From Opitutia bacterium Tous-C8FEB (GTDB lineage: Bacteria; Verrucomicrobiota; Verrucomicrobiia; Opitutales; Opitutaceae): DNA of 44,805 nucleotides. This document shows, piece by piece, positions 20,343-30,547 of this stretch. The DNA lies in NCBI GenBank assembly GCA_002304435.1, contig NEUZ01000008.1, forward strand, positions 1 through 44,805. The letters run 5' to 3'. The position numbers and the translations under genes were made by a program. Under the pieces are notes generated by a model that did no database searches, was not told where the DNA came from, and was given only the letters and a program-made list of their open reading frames with translations. The first letter of the stretch is position 1. The number at the start of each line of letters is the position of its first letter.

Positions 20343-23081
20343 TCAGCCAGCGCCGAGCGCCTGCCGGAGTCGCTCCAGCTCGGCACGTTTGGCTTGCTGC
20401 TCGGCCAACTGGCGGCGCGCGCCCTCGAGCACGGCCGGCGGAGCCTTGCTGACGAACGCATTGTTCGCGAGCCGAGCCTCGGTGGCGGCGATATGACGGC
20501 CGATCTGCTCCAGTTCACGCTCCAGCCGCACCCGCTCAGCGCCGGCATCGACGGAGCTCGCGAGGTCAAGATAGACCGTACCCAACGGCGTCACCGCGGC
20601 CGGCGCTCCGTCCACCCGCTCGCGGCGCAGCACCTCTGCCGCCCCCACCATCCGCGCCACCTTCGCAAGGTTGGCCTCGAGGATAGCCCACTCGGCGTCC
20701 CGCGCAGTCACCAGCAACCGCACGTCGCGCCGGCTGGCGAGCTGGTGCTCGGCCTTGAGCGCGCGCACCGCGGCGACCCAGCCCTTGAGCCGTTCCACGG
20801 CGGCAATCGCGGCCGGGTCGAGGCGGAGCCCGTAGCCCCCCGAAGCGGAGACGATCTGCGAGGCGTTCTCCAGCCGCGCGTCCTCGATAAAGGTCCCGGC
20901 CGGGCCGTAGCCCAGCTGCGACCAGAGCTCCTCCGTGATGAACGGGATGAAGGGATGAAGGAGCAGCAGCGTCTGGCGCAGCACGAGATCCTGGATCGCC
21001 AGGCAGTTGGCGCGCGTCTCCGGTGCCTGCAACCTGGTCTTTGAGCCCTCGACGTACCAGTCACAGAAGTCGTTCCAGAAAAAGCCGTACAACTGCTGCG
21101 CGGCGGCGCTGAACTCGAACTCTTGGAACTGGCGGTTCACCTCGCGGGTCGTGGTGAGGAGCCGGTCGAGCAGCGCGTGGTCGTCGGCGTCAAACCGGGT
21201 CGGGTCGATCCGCGCAAAGAGCGCGCGCAGCGAGGTGTTGTCGCCGGTCTCCCCACTCAGCTGGCGGAACCGGCAGGCGTTCCAGAGCTTGTTGCAGAAG
21301 TTCTTTCCGCTCTCGATCCGGTCCTCCTGGAACCGGATGTCCTGGCCTTGCGGTGCGATCGAGACGATGCCAAAGCGCAAGCCGTCGGCGCCGTAGCGCT
21401 CGATGAGATCGAGCGGGTCCGGCGAGTTGCCCAGGGACTTCGACATCTTGCGGCCCTGCGCGTCGCGGATGATGCCGGTGAAGTACACGTGGCGGAAGGG
21501 GATGCGCCGCTCGATCGGCTCCCCGGGCCGCATAAACTCGAGGCCCGCCATGATCATCCGCGCCACCCAGAAGAAGATGATGTCCGGGCCGGTGACGAGG
21601 GTCGTGGTCGGGTAGAACTGCTCGATGCCCGCGGCCCGCTGAGCCTCGGGATCAGGCCAGCCGAGGGTCGCGAATGGCCAGAGCCACGACGACGCCCAAG
21701 TATCGAGCACGTCATCCTCCTGCACCCAGTCAGAGGGATCTGCGGGCCCCTCCAGCGAGATGTGCACCTTGGTGGGATCGCGTAGGTCGGCCTCCGTTAG
21801 CGTCTCGCGGTCGAGGCCGCGCCGGTACCAGACGGGGATCCGGTGTCCCCACCAGAGCTGACGGCTGATGCACCAGTCTTGGATGTTCTCCAGCCAGTGC
21901 AGGTAGACCTTGCTCCAGCGCTCCGGGTGGAAGCGGATATGGCCGTCGCGGACGGCCGCCTTGGCCTCCTCCACCCGCGGGTATCGGAGCCACCACTGCC
22001 AGGTGAGACGCGGCTCCACGGGAACGTCCGCGCGCTCGGAATAGCCGACGTTATTGGCGTAGGGCTCCTCGGCGACGAGCGCGCCGGACGCGCGGAGCAG
22101 TTCCGCGGCGAGCTTGCGGGCGGCGAACCGGTCCTTCCCCGCGAGCTCTGGCCCGGCGAGGTCGTTCATCTGCCCGGTGGCGGTGATGACCTCGATGGCC
22201 GGCAGGTGGTGCCGGTTGCCGACCTCGAAATCCGCCTTGTCGTGGGCGGGGGTGATCTTGAGGGCGCCTGTGCCGAATTCGCGGTCGACGGCGGGGTCGG
22301 CGATGACCGGAATCTCGGCGGGTGGCCCGAGCGGGCGCCGCACCTTCCGGCCGATCCAGCCGGCGTAACGCGGATCGTCCGGGTGCACGGCGATGGCGGT
22401 GTCCCCGGGAATCGTCTCCGGCCGGGTCGTCTTGACCTCGAGGAAGAGGCCGGGCGCGTCCACCCGTTCGTAGCGCACCCGGTAGAGGAAGCCGTTGACG
22501 GGCTTCATAATGACCTCCTCGTCGCTCAGGGCGGTCTGGGAGGCGGGGCACCAGTTCACCATCCGCTTGCCGCGGTAGATGTGCCCACGGCGAAAGAGCT
22601 CCACGAACACGGTCAGCACCGCGCGGGAATAGTGGGGGTCCATCGTGAACTGGGTGCGGTCCCAGTCGCAGGAGGCCCCGAGGCGGCGGAGCTGTTCGAG
22701 GATGATGTTGCCCTTGTCGTGGCGCCAGGCCCAGACCTGCTCGAGGAACTTCTCGCGGCCGAAATCGTGGCGTGTCTTCTTCTGCTTGCGGAGCTCGCGC
22801 TCGACGACCGTCTGGGTGGCGATCCCGGCGTGGTCGGTGCCGGGCAGCCAGAGGGCGGAGTGGCCCTCGAGCCGGGCGCGGCGGATCAGGATGTCCTGGA
22901 GGGTGTTGTTGAGCACGTGGCCCATCGTGAGCACCCCGGTGACATTGGGGGGGGGGATGACGATGGTGTAGGGCTCACGGCCGGGCTCGGCGTGGGCGGC
23001 GAACTGGCGGGCCGCCAACCAGCTGGCGTACCACTTCCGCTCGACATCACGGGGTTCGTAGCTCTTGGAAATTTCGGGCAT
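20343..23081 (-). CDS. valS: Valine--tRNA ligase
   Basis: Protein of 912 residues, full length for ValRS. The class-I signature appears as PPPNVTGVLTMGH near residues 43-55, and KMSKS is at residues 545-549 (GRKMSKSLGNSPDPLDLI). Between them lies the editing domain with the TTRPETIPGDTA motif. The C-terminus carries the Glu/Arg-rich coiled-coil arm typical of ValRS (about residues 850-912). The enzyme charges tRNA-Val and edits mischarged threonine. The start ATG 23081 begins MPEISKSYEPRDVERKWY, a conserved N-terminus. It is divergent from glnD, with 131 bases between start codons, and may be co-transcribed with the membrane/spermidine-synthase-like gene downstream. Assignment is secure. Confidence 0.98.
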   Translation of the reverse strand: MPEISKSYEPRDVERKWYASWLAARQFAAHAEPGREPYTIVIPPPNVTGVLTMGHVLNNTLQDILIRRARLEGHSALWLPGTDHAGIATQTVVERELRKQKKTRHDFGREKFLEQVWAWRHDKGNIILEQLRRLGASCDWDRTQFTMDPHYSRAVLTVFVELFRRGHIYRGKRMVNWCPASQTALSDEEVIMKPVNGFLYRVRYERVDAPGLFLEVKTTRPETIPGDTAIAVHPDDPRYAGWIGRKVRRPLGPPAEIPVIADPAVDREFGTGALKITPAHDKADFEVGNRHHLPAIEVITATGQMNDLAGPELAGKDRFAARKLAAELLRASGALVAEEPYANNVGYSERADVPVEPRLTWQWWLRYPRVEEAKAAVRDGHIRFHPERWSKVYLHWLENIQDWCISRQLWWGHRIPVWYRRGLDRETLTEADLRDPTKVHISLEGPADPSDWVQEDDVLDTWASSWLWPFATLGWPDPEAQRAAGIEQFYPTTTLVTGPDIIFFWVARMIMAGLEFMRPGEPIERRIPFRHVYFTGIIRDAQGRKMSKSLGNSPDPLDLIERYGADGLRFGIVSIAPQGQDIRFQEDRIESGKNFCNKLWNACRFRQLSGETGDNTSLRALFARIDPTRFDADDHALLDRLLTTTREVNRQFQEFEFSAAAQQLYGFFWNDFCDWYVEGSKTRLQAPETRANCLAIQDLVLRQTLLLLHPFIPFITEELWSQLGYGPAGTFIEDARLENASQIVSASGGYGLRLDPAAIAAVERLKGWVAAVRALKAEHQLASRRDVRLLVTARDAEWAILEANLAKVARMVGAAEVLRRERVDGAPAAVTPLGTVYLDLASSVDAGAERVRLERELEQIGRHIAATEARLANNAFVSKAPPAVLEGARRQLAEQQAKRAELERLRQALGAG

Positions 23082-23189
23082 CGGCTCGGGGGGACGGTGG
23101 GAGGGGGAGCCAACCGGCGGCGCGGAGGGGTGGCAAGTGGTTTAAGCCCCGCCGGCGCAATCCGGCTTTGGACGTTGAAAGCGCGGCCG

Positions 23190-23212
23190 AAGCCTGTCCG
23201 ATAACAGGGCTT
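23190..23212 (+). promoter_or_regulatory. Stem-loop directly abutting the glnD start codon
   Basis: AAGCCTGT (23190-23197) can pair with ACAGGGCTT (23204-23212) through eight base pairs with one bulged G and a 6-base loop. The right arm ends immediately before the glnD ATG. In the mRNA this would occlude the start region, so it could reduce or regulate translation. It may also be a chance structure in GC-rich DNA. Confidence 0.25.
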
Positions 23213-26011
23213 ATGCCTGAGAAGATCCCCGAACGCGCCGCGGCGCAGCTCGCTTTCCCCGGGGAAGTGCCGCTGCCCGAGCGCGTCGCGGCCTGCCGGG
23301 AATTCCTACGCCGGGAGCAGGAGGGGCTTCGCGCGCGCCATGCCGCGGGAGGTGGCGGCCGGCAGATCTGCCGGGAGCGCTCCTGGATGATGGATGCCCT
23401 CCTGGGTCACCTGTTCGACTACGCGCTGCGCACCTACGCGGGGCCAGGCGCCGGCTCCGCCCTACCCGTAACGCTGGTGGCCCTGGGCGGCTACGGCCGG
23501 GAGGAGCTCTCGCCGTGGAGCGACGTCGACGTGATGTTCCTCTGCAGCCAGAAGATCGCGCGCAACGCCGCCCAGCCGCTGCGCGAGCACCTGTCCCAGC
23601 AGATCCTCTACCCGCTCTGGGACTGCGGGCTGAAGGTCGGGCACTCAACCCGCACCATCGACGAGGCGGTGGCCGAGGCCCGGCGCAACATGCAGACCAA
23701 GACCGCGCTGCTGGAGGCGCGCCGCGTGGCGGGGTCGCAGCAGCTCTTCGACACTTTCACCCAGGCCTACCGCGCCTACTACACGGGCGAGAACCCCAAG
23801 GACTACATCGCCGCCCGCCTCGATGACCAGTCCGGCCGGCGGGCCAAATTCGCGGACACCGTCTTCAACCAGGAACCAGACCTCAAAAACGGCGTCGGCG
23901 GGCTACGCGATTACCAGAGCACCGTGTGGATGGCGCGCGTGCGGCTTGACCTCACGCGGATCGAGGAGCTGTCCGACCTGAACTATGTGCGGGCGGAGGA
24001 GGTCGCGGAGTTTCAGCGGGCGCACGACTTCCTGCTGCGGGTGCGCAACGAGCTGCACTTCATCAGCCCGCGCGCGACCGACGTGATGAGCCTCGACCAG
24101 CAGCCCCGCATCGCGGAGGAGCTCGGTTTCGCCGGCGCCGATCCGCTCGCGCAGGTCGAGGCCTTCATGCAGGAGTACTACCGGGCCGCACAGACCGTGT
24201 TCCGCGTCTCCAAACTGGTGGAAGACCGGCTTGCCCTCAGCATCGGCCGCGGCAGCGGGGAACGCCGCTCCTTCAAGGACACCCTGCTCGCCGCCCGCTT
24301 CCAACGCGCCCGGCGCCTCGACGGCTTCATCGTCCGGGGACGGGAACTGGCCGCTGACCAGCCGACGGTCTTCAAGGAGGATCCGGTCCGCCTCATCCGC
24401 GTCTTCCGCCACAGCCAGACCCTCAACGCCCCCCCGGACCTGCACCTGCGGGAACTCATCCGCGAATCCCTGCCCCTCCTTACCCGAGAGGTGGCGGCCT
24501 CCGCCGACGCCACCGTCAGCTTCCGCGCGATCCTCGGCGAAGTGGGCGCGGTTGAACCCGTGCTCACCCGGATGCACGAGCTCGGCGTGCTCGGGCGCCT
24601 CGTGCCCGAGTTCGACGGCCTCACCTGCCTCGTCCAGCACGAGTACTATCATCGGTATACGGCCGACGTGCACACCCTAAGCGCAATCCGGGAACTCGAC
24701 CGCATTTTCACCGCGGCGGAACCGATCACCCTGAAGTACCGCGAGGCCCTCCACGAGACCAAGGACCCCGCCCTGCTCTACCTTACCTTACTGCTTCACG
24801 ACATCGGTAAGGCGGAGGGCATCCGGGGCCACGCCGAAAGCGGCGTCCGCCTTGCCCTCCCGATCCTGGAGCGATTTGGCGTGGAACCTAATGACCGTGA
24901 GCTGGTTGCATTCATTATTAAAAATCATCTCGTGATGGCACGGTTCTGGCAGAAGCGGGATGTCGATGACCCCGGAACCGCCGCCGCCTTTGCCGAACTC
25001 GTGGGAGACGCCGAGCGTCTCCGGCACCTCTACGTCCACACGTTCTGCGACGCCCGCGGCACGGCGGCCGATCTGTGGAACAGCTACAAGGACACGCTGC
25101 ACACCGCCCTTTTTCGCGCCACCCTCGACCGGCTCAAGTTGGGCCAAGAGGCGGACGCCGCCCCGCTCCGGAAAAAAACCATGACGCAACAGCAGCTCAT
25201 CACCCAGACGATCCCGGGCATCAGCGCCGACGAGATCACCGCCCACTTCGGCCTGTTGCCCGACCGCTACTTCGTCCACACGGACGCCGCGGAGATCGCG
25301 CTCCACCTCCAGATGGTCAACCGCCTCCTGCGCTCGATCACGACCGCGGACTCGGTCGGCTCGCTGCGGCCGGTCATCGAGTGGAAGGACGACCTCAACC
25401 GCTCCCTCACCGTGGTAAACGTGGTAACCTGGGATCGGGCGGGTCTGTTCTACAAGCTGGCCGGCGCGTTCAGCGTCGCCGGGCTGAACATCTTGGGCGC
25501 GAAGGTGATCTCGCGCACGGATCACATCGCGATCGACACTTTCTACGTGGTGGAGCCGGGCCTCGGTCCCGTGCAGAGCGCCCCGGCGCAGGACAAATTT
25601 GCCCGGATCATCGAGGAGGCCCTGATGACGAACCGCGACCTCTTGCCCGACATCGTGGCCCAGGCGCGCAAGATCGCGGCCACGCGCTACCTGCAGGTCT
25701 CGTCCGGCGAGGCGCTCCAGAGTTCCTTCCCCCCGACGGTCGACGTCTACCACGAGCTGTCGATGCAGCGCACCATCGTGGAGGTGCAGGCGCGGGACCA
25801 GATCGGACTCCTCTACCGCCTCGCGAAGGCGATTTCGGACCACGGGTTCGACATCACCTTCGCCCGCATTGGCACCGAGCGCGGTGTAGCCATCGACACG
25901 TTTTACATCGAAGGGGCGAACCACGAACCCGTGGTGGGCCCGGAGCGTCTCGAGGCACTCCGGAGCTCGCTCAACGAGGTCATCGCCGCCCCGGTGACGA
26001 CCAGTGCCTGA
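23213..26011 (+). CDS. glnD: [Protein-PII] uridylyltransferase / uridylyl-removing enzyme
   Basis: Protein of 932 residues from ATG 23213. The nucleotidyltransferase motif GGYGREELSPWSDVDVMFL is at residues 92-110. The PII-uridylyltransferase helical region follows (DLKNGVGGLRDYQS). The HD phosphohydrolase site is near residue 525 (LLLHDIGKAEGIRGHAESG). Two C-terminal ACT domains lie near residues 733 (VVNVVTWDRAGLFYKLAGAF) and 852 (IVEVQARDQIGLLYRLAKAI), where glutamine is sensed. The enzyme uridylylates PII proteins in nitrogen shortage and reverses this when glutamine is plentiful. No PII gene, glutamine synthetase or ammonium transporter is in the window. The stop overlaps the start of a histidine kinase gene by 8 bases, suggesting a nitrogen-sensing operon. 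Confidence 0.96.
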   Translation: MPEKIPERAAAQLAFPGEVPLPERVAACREFLRREQEGLRARHAAGGGGRQICRERSWMMDALLGHLFDYALRTYAGPGAGSALPVTLVALGGYGREELSPWSDVDVMFLCSQKIARNAAQPLREHLSQQILYPLWDCGLKVGHSTRTIDEAVAEARRNMQTKTALLEARRVAGSQQLFDTFTQAYRAYYTGENPKDYIAARLDDQSGRRAKFADTVFNQEPDLKNGVGGLRDYQSTVWMARVRLDLTRIEELSDLNYVRAEEVAEFQRAHDFLLRVRNELHFISPRATDVMSLDQQPRIAEELGFAGADPLAQVEAFMQEYYRAAQTVFRVSKLVEDRLALSIGRGSGERRSFKDTLLAARFQRARRLDGFIVRGRELAADQPTVFKEDPVRLIRVFRHSQTLNAPPDLHLRELIRESLPLLTREVAASADATVSFRAILGEVGAVEPVLTRMHELGVLGRLVPEFDGLTCLVQHEYYHRYTADVHTLSAIRELDRIFTAAEPITLKYREALHETKDPALLYLTLLLHDIGKAEGIRGHAESGVRLALPILERFGVEPNDRELVAFIIKNHLVMARFWQKRDVDDPGTAAAFAELVGDAERLRHLYVHTFCDARGTAADLWNSYKDTLHTALFRATLDRLKLGQEADAAPLRKKTMTQQQLITQTIPGISADEITAHFGLLPDRYFVHTDAAEIALHLQMVNRLLRSITTADSVGSLRPVIEWKDDLNRSLTVVNVVTWDRAGLFYKLAGAFSVAGLNILGAKVISRTDHIAIDTFYVVEPGLGPVQSAPAQDKFARIIEEALMTNRDLLPDIVAQARKIAATRYLQVSSGEALQSSFPPTVDVYHELSMQRTIVEVQARDQIGLLYRLAKAISDHGFDITFARIGTERGVAIDTFYIEGANHEPVVGPERLEALRSSLNEVIAAPVTTSA

Positions 26012-27743
26012 GCCCGTCGCAGGATCCGCGCCCGCTTCCGGCCCGCCCGACGCGCGCCGGCTGGAGGCCTTGCACGCCGTCGCGACCTTGGCGGCGCGCC
26101 CCGTGCCGACGGAGGAACTGCTGCAGGGCGTCCTAGACGTCTGCGTCCGGAGTTTTGCGGCTGATGCCGGTGCGATCGCGCTGTTCAATCCGGAGAAAGC
26201 CACCCTCGAGACCGCGGCGCAGCGGGGCGACTTCGGCGAGGCTGGAGGACCCTACGCCCTGCCGGCCGGCCACGGCGTGACCGGCTGGTGCGCGCAGAAT
26301 CGGCGGGCGCTGCTGGTGCCGGAGGTCCGCGCGGAGCCCCGTTACATCGCCGCCCGTCCCGGGACGCGTTGCGAGCTCGCCGCGCCCCTGCTGGACGGTG
26401 ATTCGCTCGTCGGCGTGATCGACCTGGAAAGCGACCGGCCGGGCGGATTCCAGCCCGCGGATCTCACGCGGCTCGAGGAACTGGCCGCGGAGGCGGCCCG
26501 GGTCCTTGCGCTCCGCTGGCGTCAGGGGCACCTCGAGGCCAAGGCTCGCCAACTCGAGTCCCTGATCTCGGCCGGCCAGTCGCTGGTGGCGCGCCTCGAG
26601 CCGGGCGACCTGTTCCACGCGTTCACCCGGGAGGCGCGGCGGATGTTCCCCGATTCCGCGTGCGCGCTGTACCTGCACGATCCCGCGCTGGGCATCCTCC
26701 GGCGCGCGTCGCTCGAGGGCGGGGAGTGGGATCCGGAGGCGCCCGCGGAGGTGCCGCTCGAGGATTGCCTCTGCGCGACCGTCATCCAGACGCGCCGCGC
26801 CGTCTGGTTCCCAGAAGTGGCAGATCTCGACCACGCCGAGCTGCGGGACCTGCCCCGTGAACCCGCCCGGGGATCGCTCCTCGCCACTCCGCTTACCTTC
26901 GAGGGGGAGGTCGTCGGCGTGATGGCCGTGTTCAGCGGGCGGACCCATCGCTTCGACAACGACGAGAAGCGCCTCTGTGCGGCTTTCGCCGCGCTCGGAG
27001 CCGTGGCGGTGCAGAACGCCCGGCTCTATTCGCGCGTGTTCCAGACCGAGGATGCCCTCCGCCGCAACGAGCGTTTGACCACGCTGGGACTGCTCGCGGC
27101 CGAGATCGCCCACGAGATCCGCAATCCGCTCACGGTCATCAAACTGCTTTACCAAGGCAGCCTCCGGATCGACTACCCCGAGGGAGACCCCCGCAGCACC
27201 GACCAGCGGGTGATCGACGAAAAACTGGTGCAGCTGGAGGCCATCGTCACTCGTGTGCTGGGCTTCGCGCAGGCGCCGACCAACCTCCATTCCCGCTGGC
27301 CGCTGGCGGACGTCGTTACCGACACGTTGGCGCTGGTGCGCCTCAAGTTCGCGCAGCAGAAGGTGACGGTGGAGTTCCCCCTTCCCCCTCGCCCCCTCTT
27401 CGTCGAGGGCCACAAGGGGCAATTGCAGCAGGTGCTGCTAAACCTGTTGCTCAACGCGGCGCAGGCGATGCCGGCGGGCGGCCGCATCACGGTGCGCGCG
27501 GAACTCGAGCCGGCCTCGGCCGGCCCCGCAGTCACGCTCGACGTGCAGGACACTGGGGGAGGCGTCCCGGAAGCGCTGCGCGCGCGAATCTTCGACTCCT
27601 TCCTGTCCGGGCGCCCAGATGGCACCGGTCTAGGCCTCGCCATCGCCAAGCGCATCCTCCGTTCCCATCACGGGGACATCCACCTGCTGCGCACGGGCCC
27701 CGACGGCACGACGATGCGGATCCGCCTGCCCCTCGCATCGTGA
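26004..27743 (+). CDS. Soluble double-GAF sensor histidine kinase
   Basis: Protein of 579 residues from GTG 26004, which overlaps the glnD stop by 8 bases. There is no signal peptide or membrane helix, so it is cytosolic. Two GAF domains (about residues 20-175 and 195-345) precede the HisKA helix. The phosphoacceptor is H370 in AEIAHEIRNPLTVIK. The ATPase domain follows, with the N box (LLNLLLNAAQAMP), G1 (DVQDTGGGVP) and G2 (DGTGLGLAIAKRI). The kinase core resembles NtrB, which suits translational coupling with glnD, but no PAS domain is visible and no response regulator is adjacent. The GAF ligands are unknown. A role in nitrogen control is inference from position. Confidence 0.9.
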   Translation: MPEPVAGSAPASGPPDARRLEALHAVATLAARPVPTEELLQGVLDVCVRSFAADAGAIALFNPEKATLETAAQRGDFGEAGGPYALPAGHGVTGWCAQNRRALLVPEVRAEPRYIAARPGTRCELAAPLLDGDSLVGVIDLESDRPGGFQPADLTRLEELAAEAARVLALRWRQGHLEAKARQLESLISAGQSLVARLEPGDLFHAFTREARRMFPDSACALYLHDPALGILRRASLEGGEWDPEAPAEVPLEDCLCATVIQTRRAVWFPEVADLDHAELRDLPREPARGSLLATPLTFEGEVVGVMAVFSGRTHRFDNDEKRLCAAFAALGAVAVQNARLYSRVFQTEDALRRNERLTTLGLLAAEIAHEIRNPLTVIKLLYQGSLRIDYPEGDPRSTDQRVIDEKLVQLEAIVTRVLGFAQAPTNLHSRWPLADVVTDTLALVRLKFAQQKVTVEFPLPPRPLFVEGHKGQLQQVLLNLLLNAAQAMPAGGRITVRAELEPASAGPAVTLDVQDTGGGVPEALRARIFDSFLSGRPDGTGLGLAIAKRILRSHHGDIHLLRTGPDGTTMRIRLPLAS

Positions 27744-27997
27744 ATCCCGCCCCGAACTCCGATTCCCGCCGTCGCCGGCTCGGTCGCCAACTGTTCGGGC
27801 TCGGCCTTGGTCTAGTCCTTGCCGGGCTCGCACTCCTATTTCTCGCGCGCCCGGTGCCGCTGCCGGCCCGCTTGCTCACGGGGGCTGTAGACGTAATTGC
27901 GGGTGCGGTGCTCCTCGTGGTCTGGAACCAGAAGTTCCGGGAACGCGGGCCGCCCCGCGGGGGGCGGGTCAGCGGCGAGTCGCCGGCGTCACGTTGA
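27740..27997 (+). CDS. Small two-helix membrane protein, function unknown
   Basis: An 85-residue protein whose GTG start overlaps the kinase stop (GTGA, 4 bases), a strong sign that it is a genuine third member of the glnD operon. After a basic N-terminus (SRRRRLGR) come two hydrophobic helices, about residues 18-40 (LFGLGLGLVLAGLALLFLA) and 45-65 (LLTGAVDVIAGAVLLVVWN). A charged Arg/Gly-rich tail follows. The basic N-terminus suggests a cytoplasmic start and a hairpin topology. No family was recognised. Its 3' end overlaps the converging decarboxylase gene by 29 bases. Confidence 0.6.
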   Translation: MNPAPNSDSRRRRLGRQLFGLGLGLVLAGLALLFLARPVPLPARLLTGAVDVIAGAVLLVVWNQKFRERGPPRGGRVSGESPASR

Positions 27998-29120
27998 CGT
28001 GGATGACCCGCGCGGGAGGGAAACCGTTGAACCAAGTCGCCGACGCGTTGCTGTAGGCGCCGATGTTCTCGGCGTACACCAGGTCGTCCAACTCAAGTTC
28101 GGGCAGCTCCTCGGAGAGCGAGAGCACGTCAAGGCCGTCGCAGGTCTGGCCGAACACCGCGCAGATCTCCTTCTGCCCCTTGCGGAAGGCCTGTAGCGGG
28201 TACTTACAGTGATCGAAGATGATGCCCGAGAAAGTGTGGTAGACGCTGTCGTCGATATAGTAACAGGGTTTGCCGTCCCGGCGCGCCTTGCCGATCACGC
28301 TCGCCACCGACATCGCGGCGTTGGCCACCATATAGCGACCCGGCTCGGCGATGATCTCCACGTCACGCGGGAAGAGCCGGTCGATCTCGGCGTTGATCTT
28401 CCGAGCGAGCAGCTCGATCGGCGGAACGTCACGGTGGTAGGGCGCGGGGAAGCCGCCGCCGATGTCGAGGATCTTCATCGGGTGGCCGCGGCTCCGCGCC
28501 TCCGCCATCACCGCCGCGGCCAAGTTCAGCGACTGGACGTAGTTCTCAAAATTGCAGCATTGGCTGCCAACGTGGAAGCTGACGCCCTCGGCGACGAGGC
28601 CGAGATCGGCCGCCGCGACCAGCAGGTCGACCGCCTCCGAGGCCTCGCAGCCGAACTTGGAGGAGAGCTCCACGACCGAGCCGGTGTTCGGCACCCGCAG
28701 GCGCAGCACCACCCCGGCGTCGGGGGCGTAGCGGCGGATCTTCCGCAGCTCCGTCAGGTTGTCGAAGGTGACCAGCGGCTTGTAGCGGTTGAGGGCCTCG
28801 AGGGTCTGCCGCGGCTTGGTCGGGTTCGCATAGATGATCTTGTCCCAGATGAACTGCTGGCGCTCCCGCGCCGGCAACTTCCGGATGTTTTCATAGACCA
28901 GCATAAACTCCGGCAGCGAAGCGACGTCGAAGCTGGCCCCGGCCCGGAAGAGGGTGCGGATGATCTCCGGCTCCGCATTAGCCTTCACGGCGTAATAAGC
29001 CTGCACCTTCGGAAAATGCTTCCGGAAGGCGGCGTAGTTGCGGCGGATCACGGCGTGGTCGATGACCACGAGGGGCGTGCCGTGCCGGCGGGCGAGGGTC
29101 TGGAGCTGGCGTGGATTCAC
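27969..29120 (-). CDS. Ornithine/lysine-type PLP decarboxylase (alanine-racemase fold)
   Basis: Protein of 383 residues. GTG 29120 is chosen because it yields MNPRQLQTLARRHGTPLVVI, the usual N-terminus; an in-frame ATG at 29201 would overlap the upstream gene and add a Pro/Ser-rich leader. The PLP-binding Lys is K46 in AYYAVKANAEP. The His-containing FHVGSQC and the phosphate-binding GGGFPAPYH glycine loop follow. EPGRYMVA and the C-terminal active-site Cys in FGQTCDGLDVLS, contributed by the dimer partner, complete the site. This fold-type III family decarboxylates ornithine or lysine to putrescine or cadaverine. It lies 55 bases downstream of the deoxyhypusine-synthase-like gene on the same strand, so the two probably work together in polyamine synthesis. 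Ornithine versus lysine preference is not decided. Confidence 0.92.
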   Translation of the reverse strand: MNPRQLQTLARRHGTPLVVIDHAVIRRNYAAFRKHFPKVQAYYAVKANAEPEIIRTLFRAGASFDVASLPEFMLVYENIRKLPARERQQFIWDKIIYANPTKPRQTLEALNRYKPLVTFDNLTELRKIRRYAPDAGVVLRLRVPNTGSVVELSSKFGCEASEAVDLLVAAADLGLVAEGVSFHVGSQCCNFENYVQSLNLAAAVMAEARSRGHPMKILDIGGGFPAPYHRDVPPIELLARKINAEIDRLFPRDVEIIAEPGRYMVANAAMSVASVIGKARRDGKPCYYIDDSVYHTFSGIIFDHCKYPLQAFRKGQKEICAVFGQTCDGLDVLSLSEELPELELDDLVYAENIGAYSNASATWFNGFPPARVIHVNVTPATRR

Positions 29121-29175
29121 GGTGGAGGCTGGGCCACCCGAAGGCGGCCCGCGGGAATGAGTCAGCGGCTTGGGC

Positions 29176-30387
<1,212 letters not shown>

Positions 30388-30547
30388 AGGTGAATGTGTC
30401 GCGATGAGTTCGGCCGGCGCGCTCCCCCATGCAAACCTTTTTGCGCGCCGCGCGCACCATTCGGTGGGCCACCGCGGAGTCGCTGGCCGCCCGCGCACGT
30501 TCCGGGCTTGAGCCCCGGCGCGCGGCGCGCCCATAACCGCGGCCGCT

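Noticed and set aside
30416-30449. Inverted repeat GGCGCGC / GCGCGCC between the DHS-like and agmatine deiminase genes
   Set aside because: The arms are simple alternating G/C sequence, with a 20-base loop, in a region full of similar strings; chance is the best explanation.
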